A DNA stretch of 64,000 bases from Actinoplanes sp. KI2. Lineage in GTDB: Bacteria > Actinomycetota > Actinomycetes > Mycobacteriales > Micromonosporaceae. Below are positions 24,936 to 32,961 of the stretch, in pieces. The number at the start of each line of letters is the position of its first letter. Within the stretch, counting starts at the first letter, position 1. Where the stretch lies: positions 62,001-126,000 of the forward strand of contig NZ_JAOSZE010000013.1 in the NCBI RefSeq assembly GCF_025630775.1. The letters are read 5' to 3'. The notes below the pieces were generated by a model, which worked only from the letters and a program-made list of their open reading frames with translations, did not search any database and was not told where the DNA came from. The position numbers were made by a program, and so were the translations under genes.

Positions 24936-25318
24936 TTCCGCTCCAGCGTCAGCTCGTAGAACAGCGTCCGATACCCCTTGCGGCGGTGGAAGGCCGGCAC
25001 CAGCCGCCCTTGCAGCAGCGGATGCTTGCGCGCGAGCAGTTTCCCGGCGCGCTCGGCCTCCGCGCTCTCCCCGTCAAGCAAAGTAGCCCGTCCGGTCACG
25101 AACTCCCCGGTGACCCTCCCGCGCATCGTGCACGGCGCGACTCGCACGTCCGGGAAGTTGCGCAGGCGCTTGGCCTTCCCGGATGCGTCGTACGACTTGA
25201 AGAACCCACGCCCACCGTCCACGACCATGTTGACCGGCGTCCCCACCCAGCTCCCGTCCCGTTTCCGCGTCTCCAGCAGCAGGTAGCGCTCCCGCCCCAG
25301 CTCCTCGATCGTCGTCAT
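24932..25318 (-). CDS. PPOX-class F420-dependent oxidoreductase
   Basis: A 128-residue split-barrel protein of the pyridoxamine 5'-phosphate oxidase-like class: the RYLLLETRKRDGSWVGTPV opening, SYDASGKAKRLRNFPDVRVAP in the middle and a C-terminal FYELTLE. Closely related proteins bind F420 or flavin. The ATG (25318) is preceded by GGGAGA. It is the first gene of an operon continuing with the TetR regulator (4-base overlap), DUF6220 and the multicopper oxidase. Two strong palindromes around its promoter make it a direct target of that regulator. Confidence 0.87.
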   Translation of the reverse strand: MTTIEELGRERYLLLETRKRDGSWVGTPVNMVVDGGRGFFKSYDASGKAKRLRNFPDVRVAPCTMRGRVTGEFVTGRATLLDGESAEAERAGKLLARKHPLLQGRLVPAFHRRKGYRTLFYELTLERN

Positions 25319-25347
25319 CGCACTCTCCCGATAGCTCGCTGCCACAA

Positions 25348-25363
25348 GTAAGTAACTACTTAC
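25348..25363. promoter_or_regulatory. TetR operator, proximal copy
   Basis: GTAAGTAACTACTTAC, imperfect only in the middle, 30 bases before the ATG of the F420 oxidoreductase. It would lie just downstream of the transcription start if the -10 is TAGCGT on the minus strand (about 25366-25371). Confidence 0.8.
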
Positions 25364-25391
25364 GACGCTAGCCCGCCTCTCCTCGCCGCGC

Positions 25392-25407
25392 AAGTAAGTA
25401 CTTACTT
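25392..25407. promoter_or_regulatory. TetR operator, distal copy
   Basis: AAGTAAGTACTTACTT is a perfect 16-bp palindrome, sharing GTAAGTA half-sites with the proximal copy. On the minus strand it abuts a TTGCGC -35 element that is 17 bases from the TAGCGT -10, so a bound dimer would block RNA polymerase. Confidence 0.85.
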
Positions 25408-25545
25408 CCAAGCCAAAACCGACATAACCTCCTAAGCCGTACGCGCGACAGCGCCCCACCGGCAGCCCGCCCACCCCGGCCTGTTTGAGCCCCTTGGCGC
25501 CGCCCTGTGGAGTGCCGGAAAGCCCTCTCGAAATGGCCCGAATAC

Positions 25546-25595
25546 AAAAAGAAACGCGTCCGCCGCCCCTGTTCCGGGCGGCGAACGCGTTTCTT
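25546..25595 (-). terminator. Rho-independent terminator of the DUF1540 gene
   Basis: On the minus strand a 10-bp outer stem (arms 25586-25595 and 25549-25558) and an 8-bp inner stem, separated by a 2x2 internal loop, are followed by TTTTT. It starts 9 bases after the DUF1540 stop. A T tract of this kind is rare elsewhere in the window. Confidence 0.9.
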
Positions 25596-25604
25596 AGGAA
25601 AGGC

Positions 25605-25895
25605 TTACTTAGGTTCGTACGTCAGACAATCCGCCTTGTCTCTGGACGCCCCGACAACAATCGCCGGCGCGTGGCACTCAAGGTCGGTGTTGTGCATACA
25701 ATCGCTGCGCTTACAGGCCCCCACCTGTGCAAGCGCCCTGCCGATCCCACCCTTGTCCGAGCTGTCCACGTAGGTGTCACACTCCGAGTTCATGCTCCCG
25801 ATGGTGATCGCGAACGCGGTACAGCCGTCATGGTTGTACCCACACTCACTCACCGAACACTTCTGCACCCGCGGCATTTCCAACATCTGCGTCAT
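25605..25895 (-). CDS. DUF1540 Cys-rich protein
   Basis: A 96-residue cytoplasmic protein with two copies of DUF1540, each a four-Cys unit: Cys13, 18, 25 and 39, then Cys61, 66, 74 and 90. The spacing (CxxxxC, then 6-7 residues, then C) suggests a bound metal ion per unit, probably zinc. The family is common in Clostridia and actinobacteria and has no known role. Its codon use is less GC-biased than its neighbours and it ends in a classical terminator with a T tract, both unusual here. Weak GGGGGCG lies before the ATG. Confidence 0.85.
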   Translation of the reverse strand: MTQMLEMPRVQKCSVSECGYNHDGCTAFAITIGSMNSECDTYVDSSDKGGIGRALAQVGACKRSDCMHNTDLECHAPAIVVGASRDKADCLTYEPK

Positions 25896-26156
25896 GGCGC
25901 CCCCTCAACTCGTAATCCCGCTCTCCACCTGACAATAAACCAGCGCGCACCATTCCCGGGGCGGTCCGGTTTCGAGGAGCACGATTGCGCAAAGCGATTC
26001 TTCATGTCCCCCGACGACCGCCTGCTTGCGTCGAGCCGATAGCTCTGAGCCGCACACAGGTCCGCAACCGGGCCGCACCTCGGCGATCACCGGAGCAGCA
26101 CTCATCGCGGTCGAACTAGCTCTTCGACCCATGAAGCCGCTACGTGGAGGACGCCG

Positions 26157-27974
26157 ATGAGGAAGCACCTGCGCCGGTACGCCCTGAGCGCCCTTGCCGT
26201 CGGAGCCGCCGCGGGCGCCTCCGCGTTCGCCCTCCCGAGCGCCACGGCGGACTGGACTCCCGCCACGTACGGTCTGACCTCGTCGCCGGCGCAGCTGCTG
26301 CCGGCCAAGGTGTCGGCGGCCGACCCGGTGCGCGTGGTCAGCACGACGATCGACAGCCACGGCCGGCCGGTCGTGAAGGTGCGCACCGCCACCAGCACGA
26401 GCGCCGCCGCCGCGCTGGTCAAGCAGGCGCAGCAGGCCAAGGACGCGGTCGGCGTCGAGGTGGACGCTCCGATGAAGGCGCTCGCCGTCGACCCGTACCG
26501 GTCGCAGCAATGGGACCTCGCCAAGATGAACGTGCCCGCCGCCAACGCCAGGTCGACCGGCTCGGGCGTCACCGTCGCCGTGGTCGACACCGGCGTCGAC
26601 GCGTCCCATCCCGACCTGGCCGGGCAGGTGCTGCCGGGCATCGACATCGTCAACGGCAGCACCACCGGCGTGAGCACCGACCCGAACGGCCACGGCACGC
26701 ACGTCGCGGGCACGATCGCCGCGCTCACCGGGAACGGTGTCGGCGTGGCCTCCGTCGCGCCGGGCGTCAAGATTCTTCCGGTACGCGTCCTGGACGCCAA
26801 CGGCAGCGGTTACATGTCCGATGCCGCCACCGGGATCGTCTGGGCGGCCGATCACGGCGCCACCGTCATCAACCTGTCGCTGGGCTCGACCTCGCAGGTC
26901 AGCGCGGTCACCAACGCCGTCTCCTACGCCCGGGGCAAGGGTGTCACGGTGGTGGCCGCCGCGGGCAACGACCGCGCGAAGGGAAGCCCCACCTCCTGGC
27001 CCGCCGCCGACGCGGGCGTCATCGCGGTGGCCGCGACCGACTCAGCCGACACGGTTGCCGACTATTCCAACCAGGGCAGCTACGTCGACGTGGCGGCGCC
27101 CGGCAGCGAGATCGTCAGCACCTACCCGGTGGCGAAGGGCAGCTACGCCACGATGGATGGCACCTCGATGGCGACGCCGCACGTGGCCGCCGAGGCCGCC
27201 CTGCTCAAGGCGTACGACAAGAGCCTGACACCGGACCAGATCGAGAAGACGATCGAGTCCACCGCGGTCGACCTCGGCAAGGCCGGCAAGGACACCGATT
27301 ACGGGTACGGGCGCGTCGACGCCGCTGCCGCCCTCCAAGCCGTCACCCCGGCCGCGAGCGCGCCGACTACTGCCCCCACCACCACGGCGAGCCCGGCGCC
27401 CAGCACAACCTCGACGAGCCCGGCGCCGACGCCCACCGACACCGTCGTGCCCAAGGTGAAGCCGGCCATCGCCGTCACTCCGGCCGTCCAGCAGGTCGCC
27501 TACGGCACCCGGGCGAAGGTGGCCTTCACGGTGACCGCCGGCGGCAAGGCCATGGCGAACCGCCCGGTGCGGGTCTGTGTCGCCGCGGCCGGCGCGGCGG
27601 CCAAGTGCGGCACCACCCACACCGGCACCGACGGGAGGGTCGTGGTCAGCCGGGTCGCGACCGCCGGCTACAAGCTCAATCTGCGGGTCGACGCCACCGA
27701 CACGACCGAGGCCGTGACCTCTGCCCCGGCCGTCGTCACGGTCAAGGCCGGGGTGGCGGTCGTCCGCTCCGGCAAGTCGATGACGGTCGCCCTCCAAGGG
27801 CCGGCCGGCCAGAAGGTTCTGATCCAGCACAAGAAGGGCACGCACTGGGTCACCATGCGCAGCTACCCTGCGCGGGCCAAGACGAAGGTCTCCGGCCTGG
27901 CGACGGGTCAGCACTACCGCGTCGTGGTCCCCGGCATCAGGGGCGTCGTGGGCGTCACGAGCGCCACCGTCTGA
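26157..27974 (+). CDS. Secreted subtilisin-like serine protease (S8)
   Basis: A 605-residue protease precursor. Signal peptide at residues 1-31 (ending SATA), a short inhibitor-like prosequence to ~110, then the S8 catalytic domain with Asp144 (VVDTGVD), His179 (GHGTH), Asn271 (AAAGND, oxyanion hole) and Ser337 (GTSMATPH). A Thr/Pro/Ala-rich linker (~395-425) leads to a C-terminal Ig-like beta domain (~430-605). It should degrade proteins outside the cell, with the last domain possibly binding surfaces. GTGGAGG before the ATG is the ribosome binding site. The 260 bases upstream contain no gene. Confidence 0.95.
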   Translation: MRKHLRRYALSALAVGAAAGASAFALPSATADWTPATYGLTSSPAQLLPAKVSAADPVRVVSTTIDSHGRPVVKVRTATSTSAAAALVKQAQQAKDAVGVEVDAPMKALAVDPYRSQQWDLAKMNVPAANARSTGSGVTVAVVDTGVDASHPDLAGQVLPGIDIVNGSTTGVSTDPNGHGTHVAGTIAALTGNGVGVASVAPGVKILPVRVLDANGSGYMSDAATGIVWAADHGATVINLSLGSTSQVSAVTNAVSYARGKGVTVVAAAGNDRAKGSPTSWPAADAGVIAVAATDSADTVADYSNQGSYVDVAAPGSEIVSTYPVAKGSYATMDGTSMATPHVAAEAALLKAYDKSLTPDQIEKTIESTAVDLGKAGKDTDYGYGRVDAAAALQAVTPAASAPTTAPTTTASPAPSTTSTSPAPTPTDTVVPKVKPAIAVTPAVQQVAYGTRAKVAFTVTAGGKAMANRPVRVCVAAAGAAAKCGTTHTGTDGRVVVSRVATAGYKLNLRVDATDTTEAVTSAPAVVTVKAGVAVVRSGKSMTVALQGPAGQKVLIQHKKGTHWVTMRSYPARAKTKVSGLATGQHYRVVVPGIRGVVGVTSATV

Positions 27975-27989
27975 CCAGTCCTCGAACGG

Positions 27990-28673
27990 TCATCCCATGT
28001 CGGTCCATACGTGGGAAACGACCGCCGCCGCGTCGGGCGCCTGCGGTTGCTTCGTCGCCGAGGTGGCGATCACCACGACGCTCTTGTACGGCGACATCCG
28101 CCAGCACAGCAGCAACCCGGGCCGGTTCTGCGGGAACGGCGCCCCCTGGACCCGGAAGTTCTGCGTGCACCGCACCTGGCCGATCGGCTCGCCGGCGTCG
28201 GCCGCGCCGAGCAGCTGCCGCCGTGACGTGAGGTCGTAGCGCGCCGACACGATCCGGGCCAGCGCACCGCCGGGGGTGATCTCGTTGCGCACGACGGTCG
28301 CGCTGTCGGCCGCCGTTATTCCGCTTCGCGGCTGCAGCAACCGGCTGACCTGGGTGTCGGCGAGCTCGTCGTCGGTGGGCGCGGTCGGCGAGGGCACCGG
28401 CGACGGCAGCCGCGAGGCGCGGGCCGCCGAGATCGTCCCCAGCGGCGGCGCGACGGGCGCGCTCTGCGGCACCACGGACGGGGTGGCCGACACGGGTGGC
28501 GCGACCGACGGCGTCACGAACGGCTCGAGCGCCGACGGGCGTCCGAGGTACCAGCTGGTGCCCACGTACGCGCCGACGCCCAGCAGCACCGCCGCGACGG
28601 CCACCGCCACCGCGACCGTTCCCCGCCGGCGACGCCGCTGCGGCGCCGAGAGGTAGATGCCGTCGTCACCCAC
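27990..28673 (-). CDS. Single-pass membrane protein with Pro-rich extracytoplasmic part
   Basis: A 227-residue protein: short cytoplasmic start with an Arg cluster (PQRRRRRG), one membrane helix (residues ~19-43), a Pro/Ser/Val-rich stretch to ~105, then a ~120-residue domain with two Cys (VRCTQNF and LLLCWRM) that may form a disulfide. No known family is recognised. It converges on the subtilase gene, 15 bases away, and is divergent from the oxidoreductase operon at 28811. Confidence 0.7.
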   Translation of the reverse strand: MGDDGIYLSAPQRRRRRGTVAVAVAVAAVLLGVGAYVGTSWYLGRPSALEPFVTPSVAPPVSATPSVVPQSAPVAPPLGTISAARASRLPSPVPSPTAPTDDELADTQVSRLLQPRSGITAADSATVVRNEITPGGALARIVSARYDLTSRRQLLGAADAGEPIGQVRCTQNFRVQGAPFPQNRPGLLLCWRMSPYKSVVVIATSATKQPQAPDAAAVVSHVWTDMG

Positions 28674-28810
28674 GCCTCGATGATCTCAGTTAGCCCCATA
28701 AACCGCGCCAAAACTGCAAAGCACCCGTATGCCGCAGGGAGGTCCCGACCAGTCCCGACGGTAGAGAGAGCAGTAGAAACCCCATTGATCATCCGGTTTA
28801 CTGATGTTCC

Positions 28811-29410
28811 ATGGCCATCATTTCGAGAGGGTTCGGCGGCCGTAGGCGGGAGTCGACCCCCGGCCTGCCGCCCGGTCAATATCTGACCCACGACTTCCCG
28901 GTGCTCTCGACCGGGCCGACCCCGCGGATCCCGTTGGACCGCTGGAGCTTCACCGTCACCACCGAGACCGGCGACAAGACCAGCTGGAACTGGCAGCAGT
29001 TCACCGCGCTGCCGTACGAGGATGTCACCACCGACATCCATTGCGTCACGAAATGGTCGAAGCTCGGCACCACCTGGCGCGGGGTCGCTCTGGACACGCT
29101 GCTCGCGGACGTCGAGACTGCTGCCGACTACACCATGGTGCACAGCTTCGGCGGGTACACCACGAACGTACCGCTGGAAGATCTGCTGGACGGGAAGGCC
29201 TGGATCGCCTATAAGTTCGACGGCGAGGATCTTGAGCCGGAGCACGGTGGGCCGGCCCGGATGCTCGTTCCGCACCTGTACTTCTGGAAGTCGGCGAAAT
29301 GGGTCAGCGGCCTGCGGATGATGCAGGAGGACGAGCCGGGCTTCTGGGAGGCGGCCGGCTACCACACGTACGGAGACCCATGGCTCGAGCAGCGGTACCA
29401 GGGCGACTGA
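28811..29410 (+). CDS. Sulfite oxidase-like molybdopterin oxidoreductase
   Basis: A 199-residue protein consisting only of the sulfite-oxidase molybdopterin-binding fold. Cys78 in DIHCVTKWS is the expected molybdenum ligand, and PRMLVPHLYFWKSAKWV is the conserved pterin-binding region. It lacks the dimerisation domain of true sulfite oxidases and has no Tat signal, so it is a cytoplasmic YuiH-type protein. The downstream gene for an FNR-type reductase overlaps its end by 31 bases, and a DUF6510 zinc-ribbon gene follows; the three probably form one electron-transfer unit. Confidence 0.9.
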   Translation: MAIISRGFGGRRRESTPGLPPGQYLTHDFPVLSTGPTPRIPLDRWSFTVTTETGDKTSWNWQQFTALPYEDVTTDIHCVTKWSKLGTTWRGVALDTLLADVETAADYTMVHSFGGYTTNVPLEDLLDGKAWIAYKFDGEDLEPEHGGPARMLVPHLYFWKSAKWVSGLRMMQEDEPGFWEAAGYHTYGDPWLEQRYQGD

Positions 29411-30132
29411 CCTGGCGGGCGGCGACCCTCGCCGAGGCCCGCCGGGAGACGTCGACCGCGCGCACCCTGGTGCTCGACGTGCCGGACTGGCCCGGGCACC
29501 TGCCCGGCCAGCACGTCGACGTCCGCCTCACTGCCCCGGACGGCTACCGCGCCCAGCGCAGCTACTCGATCGCGAGCGCATCGTCCGACCAGAGCCAGAT
29601 CGAGTTGACCATTCAAAAGCTCGACGACGGCGAGGTCTCGCCGTACCTTACCGACGTGCTCGAGGTCGGTGATCAGATCGAGGTGCGCGGCCCGGTCGGC
29701 GGCTGGTTCGTCTGGCGGGAGTCGCGGCCGCACCCCGTGCTGCTCATCGGCGGTGGCTCGGGCGTGGTGCCCCTGATGGCGATGGTGCGTGCCCGGGGAC
29801 AGAGCCGGGCCAAACAGCCGTTCCGCCTGATCTACTCGGTGCGTGCCCCGGAGGCGGTCATCTACCGCGAGGAACTGCCCCGACACGTACGTGATGATCC
29901 TGGTTTTGATCTGTTTTTGCACTACACGCGCCAGGCGCCGGACGGGTGGCCGGACCCCCCGAAGCGCATCGACGTGGCTACCATCAACTCGCACGGCTGG
30001 CCGCCGGACTTCACGCCCGACGTCTTCGTCTGCGGGCCGACCACCTTCGTCGAAACCGCCGCCGACATCCTGGTGGCGCTCGGCCACGACCCCAAGCGCA
30101 TCCGGACGGAACGCTTCGGAGGCACCTCATGA
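29380..30132 (+). CDS. Ferredoxin reductase-type FAD/NAD(P)H oxidoreductase
   Basis: A 250-residue flavoprotein: FAD-binding barrel with RSYSIAS (residues ~60-66), then an NAD(P)-binding Rossmann domain with LLIGGGSGVVPLMAM and the C-terminal VFVCGPTTFVE. It has no 2Fe-2S domain. It should pass electrons from NAD(P)H to the molybdenum protein encoded just upstream. The ATG at 29380 overlaps that gene's end by 31 bases, and its own stop overlaps the DUF6510 start (ATGA), so the three genes are coupled. Confidence 0.9.
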   Translation: MARAAVPGRLTWRAATLAEARRETSTARTLVLDVPDWPGHLPGQHVDVRLTAPDGYRAQRSYSIASASSDQSQIELTIQKLDDGEVSPYLTDVLEVGDQIEVRGPVGGWFVWRESRPHPVLLIGGGSGVVPLMAMVRARGQSRAKQPFRLIYSVRAPEAVIYREELPRHVRDDPGFDLFLHYTRQAPDGWPDPPKRIDVATINSHGWPPDFTPDVFVCGPTTFVETAADILVALGHDPKRIRTERFGGTS

Positions 30133-30392
30133 TGGAGCTCGACGGCAATGCGATGGCGGGTGACCTGCGGGAGATCTTCGCGTTCGACGTGACCACGGCC
30201 CGCTACACCTGCGCGGGGTGCGGGCACGCCGAGGCGATCGGCGCCCTGAGCCTGTGGGGGCAGGAGATGGGCCGGGTGGCCCGCTGTCCGCACTGCGACG
30301 ACGTGGTGCTGAGCCTCGTGCGGGCGCCCGACCGCGTCTTCCTGGACCTGCGCGGCGCCGTCCGCCTCGAACTGCCCCTCGCGGGCTCCTGA
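30129..30392 (+). CDS. DUF6510 zinc-ribbon protein
   Basis: An 87-residue protein with one four-Cys zinc ribbon: Cys28 and Cys31 (CAGC), Cys53 and Cys56 (CPHC), the layout of DUF6510. The function is unknown. It is the third gene of the sulfite-oxidase-like/reductase operon, overlapping the reductase stop by 4 bases, and may act as a small adaptor for the redox pair. A second ATG follows directly (30132). Confidence 0.8.
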   Translation: MMELDGNAMAGDLREIFAFDVTTARYTCAGCGHAEAIGALSLWGQEMGRVARCPHCDDVVLSLVRAPDRVFLDLRGAVRLELPLAGS

Positions 30393-30401
30393 CCGGCCGC
30401 C

Positions 30402-32162
30402 GTGTTCCGCCAAGCCGACCCGGGCGTGCCCGCCGACGACGACCTGCTCGCCGAGCTGGGCCGGGACGTCGTCGCGACCGTACGCGCCGCGCAGGACGAG
30501 CTGGTACATGCCCCGCTCGACCGCCTGCTGATCATCCAGGGCGGTCCGGGCACCGGCAAGACGATCACGGCGCTGCGCCGGGTGGCCTGGCTGCTCGACG
30601 AGGGCCTGCTGGACGACGCCGAGACGCTGGTCGTCGGGCCGTCGGCGGCGTTCGCCCGGTACACCGACGACGTGCTGACCGGCTGGGGGTACGACCGGGT
30701 CGCGCACCGGTCGGTCACCGAGCTGCTGCCGGACGCGCCGGTGACCATCGACGAGGCGCCGTTCGTGACCCGGCTCAAGGGCGAGGCGCGGATGGCCCGG
30801 CTGCTCGCCCGCGCGTTCGAGGAACGTCCCGGCAGCTCGGCGCCCGGCGAGCTGCCCGAGTCGATCGAGATCGAGGGCCGGACGATCCGGCTCGACCCGG
30901 TCGCGCTCCGGCGGGTGATCGACACCGCCCGGGCCAGCGAGGCCGCCCCGATGGCCCGGCGGATCCTGCTGCGCGCCACGCTGGTCGCCGACACCAAGGA
31001 CCCGCGGCTGGTGCTGGAGGCGGCCGACCGGCTCGCCGAGCGGCTCTGGCCGTCGCTCGACCCGCAGGGCTTCCTGCGCGAGCTGTTCGGCTCGCGGGAG
31101 GTGCTGGCCTCGGCGGCCGGCGGCGAGTTCACCGACCGGGAGATCGAGTCGTTGCACCGCCCGGCCGACGAGCACGGCTGGACCGACGCCGACCTGCCGC
31201 TGCTGGACGAGGCCGCGCACCTGATCGACGGCGACCCGAAGGGCTTCGGCCACGTGGTCGTCGACGAGGCGCAGGACCTTTCGCCGATGCAGTTGCGGGC
31301 GATCACCCGGCGCTCGACGACGGGCTCGATGACGCTGGTCGGCGACATCGCCCAGTCGACCGGCCCGTGGGCCCGCGACGACTGGCACGACCTGATCGCG
31401 CAACTGCCCTCGGCCCAGCCGCACGAGCACCGCGAGCTGCGATTCGGCTACCGCATCCCGCGGCAGATCTTCGAGCTGGCCGCGGAGCTCCTGCCGATGG
31501 CGGCGCCGAGCGTGCCGGCGCCGTTGACCGTACGCGACGGGGCCGACCCGGTGATCGTCCCGGCCGACCAGGCGACCCGCGCCTCGCTGGTCGCCGCCGC
31601 CGCGGCCGGGCACGCCGAGCAGGGCCGCTCGGTCGCCGTGGTGTGTCCCGCCCGCTGCCGCGAGGAGATCATCGCCGGGCTGGACGCCGAGGGCGTCGGG
31701 TGGCAACCCGGCGCGGGCGGGCCCGGGATCGCGCTGCTCGCCCCGCACGAGGCCAAGGGGCTGGAGTTCGACGCGGCCGTGGTGGTCGAGCCGGGTCACA
31801 TCCTCGACGACGACCCGCGCGGGCACCGGCTGCTGTACATCGCGCTGACCCGCTCGATCGGCCACCTGCACCTGATCGGCGCGCCGGAGGATCTGCCGAT
31901 CGAGCCGGCCCCGATCGAGCCGGCCCCGGACGAGCCGGCTCCGGACGAGGCGACCCCGGACGAGCCGGCCTCCGCGCCGCAGATGGAAGAGGCGCAACCG
32001 GAATCGCCGGCGCCGCCCGTGATCGAGCTCGACCCGGCGACCCACGAGAGCATCGACATGGTGGTGCAGTCGCTGGCCGAGACGTTGCTCGGGTCGCTGA
32101 CGCCGGAACTGTGGCCGATCGCGCTGCACCGCCTCGAACAGCTGATCAACCCGGAGATCTGA
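30402..32162 (+). CDS. Short HelD-like superfamily 1 helicase
   Basis: A 586-residue UvrD/HelD-type protein: Walker A GGPGTGKT at residues 47-54, motif II VVDEAQDLS near 288, motif III TLVGDIAQS, then FGYRIP, HEAKGLEFD and LLYIALTRS. The LLIIQGGPGTGKT context is HelD-like (RNA polymerase recycling factor), but HelD proteins carry a long N-terminal coiled coil before Walker A; here only ~46 residues precede it, so the RNA-polymerase channel arm is missing. A PAP(I/D)EPAP-type acidic repeat (~495-520) joins the motor to a small helical C-terminal domain. The start is GTG, 9 bases after the DUF6510 stop. Confidence 0.8.
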   Translation: MFRQADPGVPADDDLLAELGRDVVATVRAAQDELVHAPLDRLLIIQGGPGTGKTITALRRVAWLLDEGLLDDAETLVVGPSAAFARYTDDVLTGWGYDRVAHRSVTELLPDAPVTIDEAPFVTRLKGEARMARLLARAFEERPGSSAPGELPESIEIEGRTIRLDPVALRRVIDTARASEAAPMARRILLRATLVADTKDPRLVLEAADRLAERLWPSLDPQGFLRELFGSREVLASAAGGEFTDREIESLHRPADEHGWTDADLPLLDEAAHLIDGDPKGFGHVVVDEAQDLSPMQLRAITRRSTTGSMTLVGDIAQSTGPWARDDWHDLIAQLPSAQPHEHRELRFGYRIPRQIFELAAELLPMAAPSVPAPLTVRDGADPVIVPADQATRASLVAAAAAGHAEQGRSVAVVCPARCREEIIAGLDAEGVGWQPGAGGPGIALLAPHEAKGLEFDAAVVVEPGHILDDDPRGHRLLYIALTRSIGHLHLIGAPEDLPIEPAPIEPAPDEPAPDEATPDEPASAPQMEEAQPESPAPPVIELDPATHESIDMVVQSLAETLLGSLTPELWPIALHRLEQLINPEI

Positions 32163-32346
32163 CCGGCGGGGCCGCTCAGCGGGGCCACGCCGCTCAGCGG
32201 GGTCGCGCCGCTCAGCGGGGTCGCGCCGGTCAGCGGGGTCGCGCCGGTCAGCGGGGTCGCGCCGCTCAGCGGGGTCGCGCCGCTCAGCGGGGCCGCGCCG
32301 CTCAGCGGGGCCGCGCCGCTCAGCGGGGTCGCGCCGATCAGCCCCA
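32163..32346. repeat. 18-base tandem repeat between convergent genes
   Basis: The unit CTCAGCGGGGTCGCGCCG occurs about ten times with an 18-base period (CTCAGCGGGG at 32175, 32193, 32211, 32265, 32283, 32301 and 32319; GTCAGCGGGG at 32229 and 32247; a degenerate copy at 32337). Each unit contains CCGCTCAGCGG, a 4-bp hairpin. It fills the space between the helicase stop and the stop of the opposite gene and may serve as a termination zone. Confidence 0.9.
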
Positions 32347-32724
32347 GAAGCCTCCGCGCAGGCGCTGGGCGAGCGAGACCGGCGGGCGTGGGGCGGCAGC
32401 GGGCGGGGCCGGGCTCGGCCGGGCCGAGGCGGGGCGGCCGACCGGACGGTCGTAGTCGGCGGTCGCGATGGCCTCGACGATCTGGCCGTCGCCGAAATTC
32501 TCCGAGTCGGGGATGGAGGCGACAAAACCGACCAGAACCCCGTCCCGCATGATCTGCGCCTCGAGGCCGGCCGTGCCGTCGTTGTCCCAGATCGCCTCGC
32601 GGCCATCGGGGAGCACCACCCGGATGCCGTACTGCGTGATGCCGGCCTGCGGCAGCTTGACGTGGGCGAAGACGTTGCGTGCCCGAAGCGTTTCGACGAC
32701 CCGACGTGCCCGTTCTTCTTCCAT
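32338..32724 (-). CDS. Conserved hypothetical protein (128 aa)
   Basis: A 128-residue soluble protein: a ~90-residue alpha/beta domain (RARRVVETLRARNVFAHVKL, YGIRVVLPDGREAIWDNDG, AQIMRDGVLVGFVASIPDSE) followed by a Pro/Ala-rich tail ending SLAQRLRGGFWG. The family is unknown to me. The ATG at 32724 was chosen because upstream codons are AT-rich and unlike the gene; GAAGAAG-like purines follow rather than precede it, so the start is not certain. Its stop lies at the edge of the 18-base tandem repeat. Confidence 0.7.
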   Translation of the reverse strand: MEEERARRVVETLRARNVFAHVKLPQAGITQYGIRVVLPDGREAIWDNDGTAGLEAQIMRDGVLVGFVASIPDSENFGDGQIVEAIATADYDRPVGRPASARPSPAPPAAAPRPPVSLAQRLRGGFWG

Positions 32725-32961
32725 ATGAAGACAGTAATCCGACGGACTGTGCGTGGGCTGAAGACTGCCTGTGGCCGACATGAAATATCGGCACTCGACG
32801 TACACGTAACATCACTGCATGGCATAGATGCAGGTCACATCGATGGATGTTACTACTTTGTAACGAGAAAAACACGATGTTTCTTTTGCTCAGGGCTTGA
32901 CTTACTGTGCGGTAACCGGAGCGCTTCGGCTTCCCTCCCCTCACGGACCGGAGGCCACCCG
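32725..32961. other. AT-rich divergent intergenic region with nested inverted repeats
   Basis: This stretch is much less GC-rich than its surroundings. It holds GTAACATC (32806-32813) facing GATGTTAC (32846-32853), with a smaller hairpin CTGCAT/ATGCAG (32815-32820, 32828-32833) between the arms, and AAACA-CGA-TGTTT near 32870-32883. TTGACT near 32897 is a possible -35 for the esterase gene. The symmetry suggests a protein-binding regulatory region; no gene is seen. Confidence 0.6.

Noticed and set aside
32163..32346. CRISPR array
   Set aside because: The 18-base units follow one another without unique spacers, and no cas genes are near. The 20- and 21-base arrays at 63399 and 33743 fail for the same reason.
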